A stretch of DNA of 7,852 nucleotides. Origin: Lachnospiraceae bacterium UBA3814. Lineage in GTDB: Bacteria; Bacillota; Clostridia; Lachnospirales; Lachnospiraceae. This document shows, piece by piece, positions 1 to 5,325 of the stretch (position 1 is the first letter of the stretch; each line of letters begins with the position of its first letter). The notes beneath the pieces were generated by a model that saw nothing but the letters and a program-made list of their open reading frames with translations, had not been told where the DNA came from and searched no databases. Location: the NCBI GenBank assembly GCA_002368575.1, contig DFEA01000101.1, positions 1 to 7,852 of the forward strand, in the 5' to 3' direction. The position numbers were made by a program, and so were the translations under genes.

Positions 1-467
1 TAGGCCGCGTCCTTTTCGGTAAAAAGGGAATACCATATATCATGGCTGTCATTTTCAGGATCAACGATCTTATTCAGCCCCTCATAGGTGTAATATCTCC
101 TGCTCTTTTCCGAAACAAGGAAGGCGGAATCGTAGGATAGCCCCTCCTTTAAATCCCTCAGGTATTTCTGCATTATCCGTATCGACTCCTCCTCACTCAT
201 GGAGGCCTCCTGCTCCAGAAAGGTATCCAGAAAATCATCACAGGCCATGGTCCGGGCGACAATGATCGGCTCGTTCAGGCTGCCGGAGATCCGGTCATAT
301 ATGCGATAAGAAAGCATGGTATCGATCTCCTTCGTGTTTTCCCTTGCCAGCATGACGAGGGACACGATCGATACGATGATGGCCAGAAGAAAGCTGGCGG
401 AAACCACAGAAAAAATAAATATGACGCTTTTATCCTTATCCTTTTTGATGTCCTTTTCATTCGACAT
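1..467 (-). CDS. Membrane-anchored extracellular sensor protein, N-terminal part (partial, runs off left edge)
   Basis: This open reading frame starts at an ATG (465-467) and stays open to the left edge, giving about 155 residues. The start follows a GGGAGAG ribosome site six bases away. The protein begins with a lysine- and aspartate-rich cytoplasmic tail (residues 1-14), then one strongly hydrophobic helix (about 15-41), then a region predicted to lie outside the cell. That region resembles the first part of a double-cache sensor domain: a long helix after the membrane, a tyrosine pair (RRYYTYEG) and a DSHDIWY motif. In clostridia such N-termini usually precede a GGDEF, histidine kinase or methyl-accepting domain, but that output domain lies outside the window, so the function is open. 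It starts only 24 bp after the TetR stop codon, so the two are probably co-transcribed. The reading frame and membrane helix are seen; the cache assignment is recognition from memory; the signalling output is inference. Confidence 0.8.
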   Translation of the reverse strand, partial: MSNEKDIKKDKDKSVIFIFSVVSASFLLAIIVSIVSLVMLARENTKEIDTMLSYRIYDRISGSLNEPIIVARTMACDDFLDTFLEQEASMSEEESIRIMQKYLRDLKEGLSYDSAFLVSEKSRRYYTYEGLNKIVDPENDSHDIWYSLFTEKDAA

Positions 468-491
468 AGCTTACTCTCCCGCTCCTACGTC

Positions 492-1160
492 TCATTGCTC
501 CCGTGCCGGTGCGATCATACTCCCGTATCTTGCAAGCAGCATTTCCTTCTGTGTGCGAAGCTCCTTCCGGTCGTCGAATCCGTTTTCGGGGATATAAACA
601 AGACCGACGGCATACCTTGCTGCTGCCGCAAGCATCAGATGAATGGTGGTCGAAAACATTTCCTCCTCGGATATATCCGTTCTCAGTGTTCTGTCCTCCC
701 CCGCCTTTTCATAGATGATATGAAAACGGTCCTTAAGATCTTCGATGATCTCCTGATAAGGAGCCATCGCCTCAGGGGAAATATGCTCCGAATGAACATA
801 AATATTGAAAAACTGGTTGAAACGAAGCATATCCCTGCGATCGTCATAGAGGTCAAGAAGAGAATCCAGATAAAACTCGAAGCACTCATAGGCTGTCATA
901 TTAGCCAGCCCGGCAGCCGTGATGTGCCCCAGGTTCTCATTCATGTATTCTCCCCATTTCCATGCGGCTACAGCCACTACAAGATCAGGCTTTGAGCTGT
1001 AATAGCGGTAAAGCGTGATGGTTCCGTATCCGCTTTTCTTTGCTATCTCGATCATGGATACGGTCTCTATATTCCTTGTGGAAAACAGCTCATAGGCCTT
1101 CTTAAGGAATGCCTTCCTTGTAGCCTCAGTCTGCTTGGGGTTCTTCTTTCTTCCTGCCAA
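492..1160 (-). CDS. TetR/AcrR-family transcriptional regulator
   Basis: This is a ligand-responsive DNA-binding repressor of the TetR family, about 222 residues, the usual size. Counting from the chosen start, residues 10-55 form the TetR helix-turn-helix region, with the typical pattern AYELFSTRNIETVSMIEIAKKSG followed, in this family, by a Y-x-Y-(Y/F) segment, here LYRYYSSKP. The remaining 160 or so residues are helical and variable, as expected for the ligand and dimer domain; the ligand cannot be read from sequence. I chose the TTG at 1158-1160 because a GGAAAGAGG ribosome site lies seven bases before it and the protein then begins MAGRKKNPK, a normal start for the family. An in-frame ATG pair at 1188-1193 would add eleven residues but has no ribosome site. 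It is transcribed divergently from the lipid operon and heads the same transcript as the sensor protein downstream. Control of either is inferred, not shown. Confidence 0.9.
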   Translation of the reverse strand: MAGRKKNPKQTEATRKAFLKKAYELFSTRNIETVSMIEIAKKSGYGTITLYRYYSSKPDLVVAVAAWKWGEYMNENLGHITAAGLANMTAYECFEFYLDSLLDLYDDRRDMLRFNQFFNIYVHSEHISPEAMAPYQEIIEDLKDRFHIIYEKAGEDRTLRTDISEEEMFSTTIHLMLAAAARYAVGLVYIPENGFDDRKELRTQKEMLLARYGSMIAPAREQ

Positions 1161-1167
1161 TTCTGTG

Positions 1168-1176
1168 CCTCTTTCC
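1168..1176 (-). promoter_or_regulatory. Ribosome binding site supporting a TTG start for the TetR gene
   Basis: On the minus strand this reads GGAAAGAGG, with seven bases to the TTG at 1158-1160. No comparable site precedes the upstream ATG pair at 1188-1193, so this element decides in favour of the shorter protein. Confidence 0.6.
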
Positions 1177-1254
1177 GGCCCTCTATACATCATTGCTGCA
1201 CACGATCGCTATAGGAATGGTGCTTTCAGTGCCTCGCATTTATTTATGAAAGAT

Positions 1255-1283
1255 ATTCTACCATGATTAACGGGCTTTTTCAA
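1255..1283 (-). promoter_or_regulatory. Sigma-A promoter for the TetR-sensor transcript
   Basis: On the minus strand a TTGAAA -35 box (1278-1283) is separated by exactly 17 bases from a TAGAAT -10 box (1255-1260). Both match the consensus at five of six positions or close to it. Transcription would begin near 1248, about 55 bases before the upstream ATG and 90 before the TTG start. Confidence 0.7.
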
Positions 1284-1284
1284 C

Positions 1285-1299
1285 ACAGTATGGACCTGT
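1285..1299. promoter_or_regulatory. Candidate operator between the divergent -35 boxes
   Basis: An inverted repeat ACAG-N7-CTGT lies exactly in the 21-bp gap between the two opposed -35 boxes (1278-1283 and 1305-1310). A dimeric regulator such as the adjacent TetR protein could bind here and affect both promoters. The arms are only four bases long, so the repeat could be chance. Confidence 0.25.
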
Positions 1300-1304
1300 C
1301 TCCT

Positions 1305-1332
1305 TTTACAAAACCGGAGCCTGTGCTATAAT
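1305..1332 (+). promoter_or_regulatory. Sigma-A promoter (extended -10) for the flippase-pssA-psd operon
   Basis: A TTTACA -35 box (1305-1310) and a perfect TATAAT -10 box (1327-1332) are separated by 16 bases. A TG dinucleotide one base upstream of the -10 box gives an extended -10. Transcription would begin near 1339, leaving a leader of about 108 bases before the GTG start of the flippase-like gene. Confidence 0.75.
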
Positions 1333-1359
1333 GATGTCTGGTCAAAGTAAAACGGCGCA

Positions 1360-1445
1360 GATCCGTATCCGGTAAAGGAGCCTTAACAGGCTCAGACCGC
1401 GATTGATCTATTCATTTGCAAAATACAATAAGGGCTGAACGGATC
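1360..1445 (+). promoter_or_regulatory. Structured 5' leader of the lipid operon (possible regulatory RNA element)
   Basis: The leader holds a local hairpin, 1370-1399: four outer pairs, a small internal loop, then GAGCC (1378-1382) pairing with GGCTC (1389-1393). It also holds a long-range 7-bp complement, GATCCGT (1360-1366) with ACGGATC (1439-1445), which ends one base before the GTG start. Pairing of the second set would occlude part of the translation initiation region. It matches no riboswitch class I recognise. Confidence 0.3.
1429..1434 (+). promoter_or_regulatory. Distant ribosome binding site of the flippase-like gene
   Basis: TAAGGG is the best Shine-Dalgarno-like site before the GTG at 1447, but it stands 12 bases away, further than usual. 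An in-frame TAA at 1429-1431 rules out any start upstream of it. Combined with a GTG start, this suggests modest translation of the first gene of the operon. Confidence 0.4.
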
Positions 1446-1446
1446 A

Positions 1447-2547
1447 GTGAAGCAACTGGCAGAGTTACTCAGAAAAGCAGGAAAGCTGAACAAGAACATA
1501 CTGTGGACCGTCATTTCCATTCTCCTGGCGGTTCTGACGATCAACCTCGTCCTTAAGCAGAATAAAAATATTTCTGTAGACGGTCTCCTTGATGTCATAG
1601 CCGCCGCGGATAAGCTTTTTTTCATCCTCGGGGTCATGACCGCCATGCTTTACGTATGGTTTGAGGGCCTTGCCCTGCGATCCATACTGAGCAAGGCGGG
1701 ATATCCGAAAAGCCCTCTTAAAAGCCTGCTATACAGTACCTCTGACATTTATTTTTCGGCGATCACCCCTTCCGCTACTGGCGGACAGCCTGCCAGCGCG
1801 TATTTCATGATAAGGGACGGAATCCCCGTGGGAATAACGGCAGCCGCTCTTGTTATAAACCTGACGATGTATACTTTATCGATCATCGTTCTCGGCGTCA
1901 TCTCTGTCATCATGGATCCCGGTGGTTTCCTTAAATTCGGTGATCTTTCAAGATTCCTTATCGCGCTCGGCTTCATAATTCTGTCCGCGCTGGCTGCCCT
2001 CTTCTTTATCTCTCTGAAAAATGAACGGCTCATATTTATTCCGCTTTCAAAATTCATAACATTTTTATATAATAAAAAGGTAATACGGGAAAAGGACAGG
2101 AAGCTCGCAAAGCTTGAAAAAATAAGGAACGATTATAAAAACTGCTCTGACCTGCTTTCGAAAAACAGAAAAATGCTGTCAGGCGCCTTTTACTGGAATC
2201 TCGCTCAAAGAGCGTCACAGCTCATGACTCCGATGCTGATATATCGTTCCATTGGCGGTCCCGATGTCAGGATGGCCAGGATATTTTCCAGACAGTGCCT
2301 GGTCACGATCGGTTACAATTTCGTCCCTATACCCGGAGGCATGGGCGTTTCGGACTACCTTATGCTCGACAGCCTGAGCAGCATCATGGATGAACGGACC
2401 GCTATTGCAGTCGAGCTTATAAGCCGCGGGATCACCTTTTATATCTGCGTTACCGTGTGCGGTCTCATTACTCTGGCCGGCTGGCTGCTCCTGCGCGGAA
2501 AAAGGCATGAAAAGAGCTCTGCTTCCGCAAGCATTAATTTAAAATAA
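1447..2547 (+). CDS. Flippase-like integral membrane protein (UPF0104 / lysylphosphatidylglycerol synthase TM-region family)
   Basis: This is a 366-residue polytopic membrane protein of the family that forms the N-terminal flippase half of MprF (LPG synthase TM region, also UPF0104/YbhN). Hydrophobic segments lie near residues 19-37, 58-78, 128-156, 168-190 and 325-349, with weaker ones at 240-265 and 283-300. Family signatures are present: PSATGGQPASAY at 108-119 and PIPGGMGVSDY at 294-304. A charged cytoplasmic stretch (about 205-240) separates the two halves, and the C-terminus is a short basic and serine-rich tail. There is no C-terminal aminoacyltransferase domain, so it cannot itself make lysyl-phosphatidylglycerol. 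It starts at GTG and is the first gene of an operon with pssA and psd, which points to movement of an aminophospholipid or related lipid across the membrane. The family is clear; substrate and direction are inference. Confidence 0.88.
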   Translation: MKQLAELLRKAGKLNKNILWTVISILLAVLTINLVLKQNKNISVDGLLDVIAAADKLFFILGVMTAMLYVWFEGLALRSILSKAGYPKSPLKSLLYSTSDIYFSAITPSATGGQPASAYFMIRDGIPVGITAAALVINLTMYTLSIIVLGVISVIMDPGGFLKFGDLSRFLIALGFIILSALAALFFISLKNERLIFIPLSKFITFLYNKKVIREKDRKLAKLEKIRNDYKNCSDLLSKNRKMLSGAFYWNLAQRASQLMTPMLIYRSIGGPDVRMARIFSRQCLVTIGYNFVPIPGGMGVSDYLMLDSLSSIMDERTAIAVELISRGITFYICVTVCGLITLAGWLLLRGKRHEKSSASASINLK

Positions 2548-2569
2548 GAAACCTTCAGGCATGATTGGC

Positions 2570-2612
2570 GGGTCAGATACAAGCCTGAGTAAGCTCAGCC
2601 CGTACCTGACCC
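2570..2612 (+). promoter_or_regulatory. Intercistronic hairpin abutting the pssA ribosome site
   Basis: GGGTCAG (2570-2576) pairs with CTGACCC (2606-2612). After one A.C mismatch the stem continues with TAC (2578-2580) against GTA (2602-2604). An inner stem CTGAG (2585-2589) with CTCAG (2594-2598) closes a TAAG loop. The 3' arm ends two bases before the GGAGG ribosome site of pssA (2614-2618). There is no U-tract, so it is not an intrinsic terminator. It could stabilise or separate the two mRNA parts or tune pssA translation. Confidence 0.5.
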
Positions 2613-2624
2613 CGGAGGATAAAA

Positions 2625-3320
2625 ATGATAGGCGTATATGATTATACAGTCATTCTTACATATCTGTCTCTGATCTCAGGTGTGCTTGGGATCATTATCG
2701 CCGTAACCGGAGCGGGACATCCCGAGGTCGGAATTTTCTTCCTCATGGTGTCCGGGATACTGGATGCGCTGGACGGAACGGTCGCAAGGACAAAAAAGGA
2801 CAGGACAGAGCTTGAGAAGAATTTCGGAGTGCAGATCGATTCGCTGGCGGATCTCGTCTGTTTTGGAGTCCTTCCGGCGCTTATCGGCCTTGCCCAGCTT
2901 CGTATCAGCGGGATCTTTACCGAGATCGTCAAAAAAAAGGATTATGAGGGCTCCTTCCCGATGCTCGTTATCCTGCTCGTTATATCTGTCTTCTATGTAC
3001 TTGCCGCGCTCATACGGCTCGCGTATTTTAACTGCACCGTCGATATGCGCAATGAGGAGGCTAAGAAAAGCGGGGTGTCCTATTATGTAGGACTTCCTGT
3101 CACTTCCTCCGCCCTCGTCTTCCCCTTAGTCATGATCATCCATTTATTCAGCAGATGGAACCTTACGGTGATCTATTTTCTGGTCATGCTTCTGATGGCC
3201 ATAGCCTTCGTCATGAACGTCAGGGTAAAGAAGCCGGGAAAGATCGGGCTGTTTATCCTTATCGTTATCGGACTTGTCGAATTTGCCGCATGCGTCTATG
3301 CCTTTAAAACCTCTATATGA
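2625..3320 (+). CDS. pssA: CDP-diacylglycerol-serine O-phosphatidyltransferase (phosphatidylserine synthase)
   Basis: This integral membrane enzyme transfers phosphatidyl from CDP-diacylglycerol to serine, giving phosphatidylserine and CMP, the first committed step to phosphatidylethanolamine. The 231-residue protein carries the CDP-alcohol phosphatidyltransferase signature: D47, D50-G51, A54-R55, G68, D72 and D76, the aspartates that bind metal and substrate. The following VCFGVLPA, RLAYFN (131-136) and GLPV (156-159) segments are typical of bacterial PssA. About six hydrophobic segments are visible (10-28, 34-45, 78-95, 112-130, 160-196, 207-226). Spacing between AR and G is 12 residues against the usual eight, a small charged insertion (TKKDRTELEK). 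The ATG has a GGAGG site six bases upstream. The immediately following decarboxylase supports serine, rather than glycerol phosphate or inositol, as the acceptor. It lies 77 bp after the flippase-like gene and overlaps psd by 4 bp. Confidence 0.92.
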   Translation: MIGVYDYTVILTYLSLISGVLGIIIAVTGAGHPEVGIFFLMVSGILDALDGTVARTKKDRTELEKNFGVQIDSLADLVCFGVLPALIGLAQLRISGIFTEIVKKKDYEGSFPMLVILLVISVFYVLAALIRLAYFNCTVDMRNEEAKKSGVSYYVGLPVTSSALVFPLVMIIHLFSRWNLTVIYFLVMLLMAIAFVMNVRVKKPGKIGLFILIVIGLVEFAACVYAFKTSI

Positions 3321-4141
3321 GCATTCAGGATTTTTTATATAATACAAAAACAGGACGGATTCTCTTAAGGCCTCTTATCAGCAGGCCCGTCTCCGTGCTT
3401 TTGGGAGCCTTTCTGGACAGCAGGCTGTCAGCTGTCCTCATTCCTTTCTTCGTAAAAAAGCAGGGGATCAGGCTGAGTGATTACAGGCTTAAGGGTATAA
3501 AAAGCTTTAATGATTTTTTCTGCCGAAGGCTTAAGAAGGGTCTTCGGACTGTAAGCAGGGACATAAACGAGCTCATAGCGCCCTGTGACGGGCTTTTGAG
3601 CGTATACAGCATAAACGCTCTGACCGTTCTCAGCGTAAAGCAGAGCAGCTTTTCCATAGACAGGCTCCTTAAGGATCCCTCTCTTTCCGCGGGCTTCGAA
3701 GGCGGATATGCCCTGGTCTTCAGGCTGTGTGTAGACAATTACCACAGATATATCTATTTTGATTCAGGGAAGCAGCATAAAACCAGAAGGATAAAGGGGG
3801 TCTATCACACCGTGAGGCCCGTCGCCCTTGAAAAATATCCTGTATTTATCGAGAACAGCAGAGAATATACGGTGATCGATACAGAAGCCTTCGGACGGGC
3901 GGTACAGATGGAGGTAGGGGCGCTTTTGGTGGGAAGGATAGTCAACCTTAAAAGGGCTCCCGCTTATGTGAAAAGGGGCGAGGAAAAAGGATACTTCGAA
4001 TTCGGGGGCTCTACCGTCATGATCCTCCTTCCTGAGGGTGCCGCAGAGCTTCGTCCCGATATTCTGAAAACACTGAACACAAACACGGAGCTTCCGGTAC
4101 TGATGGGAGAGACTGTCGGAAGGGCCTGCCGTCATGATTAA
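3317..4141 (+). CDS. psd: Phosphatidylserine decarboxylase proenzyme
   Basis: This pyruvoyl-dependent enzyme decarboxylates phosphatidylserine to phosphatidylethanolamine at the membrane. The 274-residue proenzyme is slightly short of the 285-300 usual for this type. Visible catalytic landmarks are PCDG (D91), DNYHR (H143), the GVYHTVRP segment (H164), EVGALLVGRI (199-208) and the self-cleavage motif GGST at 230-233. By analogy with the family, cleavage between G231 and S232 would give a large beta chain and a short alpha chain of about 43 residues whose N-terminal serine becomes the pyruvoyl group. The GGST form, in place of E. coli LGST, is the one seen in the clostridial and eukaryotic type II branch. 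The start codon overlaps the pssA stop as ATGA, with no ribosome site before it, so translation is probably coupled to pssA. It is the last gene of the operon. Confidence 0.93.
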   Translation: MSIQDFLYNTKTGRILLRPLISRPVSVLLGAFLDSRLSAVLIPFFVKKQGIRLSDYRLKGIKSFNDFFCRRLKKGLRTVSRDINELIAPCDGLLSVYSINALTVLSVKQSSFSIDRLLKDPSLSAGFEGGYALVFRLCVDNYHRYIYFDSGKQHKTRRIKGVYHTVRPVALEKYPVFIENSREYTVIDTEAFGRAVQMEVGALLVGRIVNLKRAPAYVKRGEEKGYFEFGGSTVMILLPEGAAELRPDILKTLNTNTELPVLMGETVGRACRHD

Positions 4142-4154
4142 GCCCTGTTGGGCT
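4141..4154 (+). terminator. Weak hairpin just after psd (doubtful terminator)
   Basis: AGCCC (4141-4145) pairs with GGGCT (4150-4154) around a TGTT loop, beginning in the psd stop codon. There is no run of T afterwards, so it is at best a weak or Rho-assisted end. The 101-bp gap to the convergent gene (4142-4242) also holds a 5-bp hairpin, GTCTG (4195-4199) with CAGAC (4205-4209), again without a U-tract. No convincing terminator is seen for the lipid operon. Confidence 0.2.
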
Positions 4155-4242
4155 AATGAATGGAAGTCATACGATAGCAGGCCCCGCTCACCCTGTCTGC
4201 ATCCCAGACCGGATCATTTCCTTTAATATCCCTTATTGCCCG

Positions 4243-5112
4243 TCAGTCACGTCCAAGGGCCTTTCTCATAGCCTCTATATACCGGGGATTTGTTCCGCAG
4301 CAGCCTCCGATATATTTTACCCCGTACTCTATAGCCGGAATGGTCTCCCTGACAAAGGTATCTATGTCATAGAGAGTACTGCTGCTGCCATCGGCCGCGG
4401 TTATCGGTATTCCGGCGTTTGGCTTGAAAATTATCGGGAGATCGGTGCATTCCCTGAATTGCTTTACGATCCCCATTGCCTTGTCAGGTCCCAGTGAACA
4501 GTTTAAGCCGATCGCCTTTACCTGCTCATAGGGCCTCAGACGTTCTGCAACATCCTCAGGTGAATTGCCAAACATGGTTTTCCCCACCTCTGCAAAGCTC
4601 AGTGAGCAAAAAACAGGTATATCATATTTAGCCGCTTCCTTTACCGCGACCTCCATCATGTTCAGGTCTATAAAGGTCTGAAACCAGATGTAATCAGGCT
4701 TTCCCGCCACTCCGGCCTTAAGTATCTCATTGTAGATAGCCGCGCATTCGTCCTCTTCAAGATCACCATAGGGCTCCAGTATCGCGGTAAGAGGTCCCGA
4801 TGAAAGAATGGTTTTTACCGGCTCAGCCGAAGGAGAACCGGCGGGGATCCTGCCGTCGACAGCCTCATGCAGAAGCTCCATTGCCTTCTCAACCACCTCT
4901 GTTACATCATACCCGAACTTATCGGCAACTATCCTGTTGATACCAAATGTGTTGGAGAGTATCATCTCCGCGCCGGCATCCGCATATTCAACCGCAAGCT
5001 CCTTCACTATATCGGGAGCTGTCAGGTTATACTGCCATACCGGATCATTGTTTCCGGATTTTTCCCACAGGCTGGTCCCTACCGCTCCGTCAAGTAAAAC
5101 TACATTATCCAT
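4243..5112 (-). CDS. Homocysteine S-methyltransferase family protein (stand-alone Hcy-binding TIM barrel)
   Basis: This belongs to the zinc-dependent family that transfers a methyl group to homocysteine (or a related thiol) to make methionine; it corresponds to the first module of MetH. The 289-residue protein opens with the family N-terminus VLLDGAVGTSL (5-15) and has SNTFGIN (53-59). The zinc-binding cysteines lie in GLNCS (C205) and GGCCGT (C271, C272), so the metal site is intact. There is no folate- or cobalamin-binding module, so the methyl donor must come from another protein or a small methylated compound. At the position where family members normally have Glu-Thr on strand 4, this protein has Gln145-Thr146, which may alter substrate binding. 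I chose the ATG at 5110-5112 because AAAGGA precedes it by nine bases; the ATG at 5131-5133 adds seven residues and has no ribosome site. It is convergent with the lipid operon and appears monocistronic. Confidence 0.9.
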   Translation of the reverse strand: MDNVVLLDGAVGTSLWEKSGNNDPVWQYNLTAPDIVKELAVEYADAGAEMILSNTFGINRIVADKFGYDVTEVVEKAMELLHEAVDGRIPAGSPSAEPVKTILSSGPLTAILEPYGDLEEDECAAIYNEILKAGVAGKPDYIWFQTFIDLNMMEVAVKEAAKYDIPVFCSLSFAEVGKTMFGNSPEDVAERLRPYEQVKAIGLNCSLGPDKAMGIVKQFRECTDLPIIFKPNAGIPITAADGSSSTLYDIDTFVRETIPAIEYGVKYIGGCCGTNPRYIEAMRKALGRD

Positions 5113-5120
5113 TTTTCTGT

Positions 5121-5127
5121 TTCCTTT
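5121..5127 (-). promoter_or_regulatory. Ribosome binding site deciding the methyltransferase start
   Basis: On the minus strand AAAGGAA lies about nine bases before the ATG at 5110-5112. It sits inside the seven codons that would be added by the upstream ATG (5131-5133), which has no such site. This favours the shorter protein, beginning MDNVVLLDG. Confidence 0.6.
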
Positions 5128-5200
5128 CTTCATACATTATGATAACCACTACATATACCTGTTCCGGCGCTCGCTTAACCCGTGAATCGCTGTACAACTA

Positions 5201-5216
5201 CTGTATTATTATACAG
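5201..5216. promoter_or_regulatory. Perfect inverted repeat containing a TATAAT box upstream of the methyltransferase gene
   Basis: CTGTAT (5201-5206) and ATACAG (5211-5216) flank a TATT centre. On the minus strand the repeat contains TATAAT (5208-5213), about 95 bases before the methyltransferase start. No good -35 box stands at 16-18 bases, so a promoter here would be weak or activator-dependent. The repeat could be an operator over the -10 box. An rRNA-type or SAM riboswitch structure was not seen in the remaining leader (5113-5200). Confidence 0.35.
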
Positions 5217-5242
5217 AAAAAAAAGAGGGTCTGCCACCCTCT
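5217..5242 (-). terminator. Second (distal) intrinsic terminator of the transglutaminase-like gene
   Basis: On the minus strand AGAGGGT (5236-5242) pairs with ACCCTCT (5224-5230) around a five-base loop and is followed by a run of eight T (5217-5224, the first overlapping the stem). This is a textbook Rho-independent terminator acting leftward. It backs up the stronger hairpin at 5285-5311 and insulates the methyltransferase gene downstream. Confidence 0.75.
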
Positions 5243-5280
5243 CGACCAAAAAAAACAGGATCGATTTTCGTTAACCGGTA

Positions 5281-5311
5281 TAAAAAGGACCCGGTCATAT
5301 CCCGGGTCCTT
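5281..5311 (-). terminator. Primary intrinsic terminator of the transglutaminase-like gene
   Basis: On the minus strand a perfect 10-bp stem, AAGGACCCGG (5302-5311) with CCGGGTCCTT (5285-5294), closes a seven-base loop and runs into TTTTTA (5281-5286). It begins about 15 bases after the stop codon at 5326-5328. On the plus strand T-richness is only distal (5320-5327), so action is mainly leftward. Confidence 0.88.
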
Positions 5312-5325
5312 AAAACGTGTTTTTT

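Noticed and set aside
275..597. Short frames on both strands overlapping the left-edge sensor gene
   Set aside because: The frame starting at 467 on the minus strand has a ribosome site, a membrane helix and a cache-like sequence; the others are shadows of it.
495..995. A 166-codon plus-strand open frame opposite the TetR gene
   Set aside because: It lies entirely antisense to a convincing TetR gene, its product is Cys/His-rich with no domain or membrane pattern, and it has no ribosome site.
4142..4242. A bidirectional terminator between psd and the convergent methyltransferase gene
   Set aside because: Two 5-bp hairpins are present, but neither has a U-tract on either strand.
5217..5244. 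A GAGGGTGGCA string resembling the T-box antiterminator motif upstream of the methyltransferase gene
   Set aside because: It is part of a simple 7-bp terminator stem; the ACCGCG half is missing and there is no room for stem I with a specifier loop.
5113..5325. A possible SAM (S-box) or cobalamin riboswitch before the methyltransferase gene
   Set aside because: Neither the S-box core nor the B12-box was seen on the minus strand; the region is explained by two terminators and an inverted repeat.
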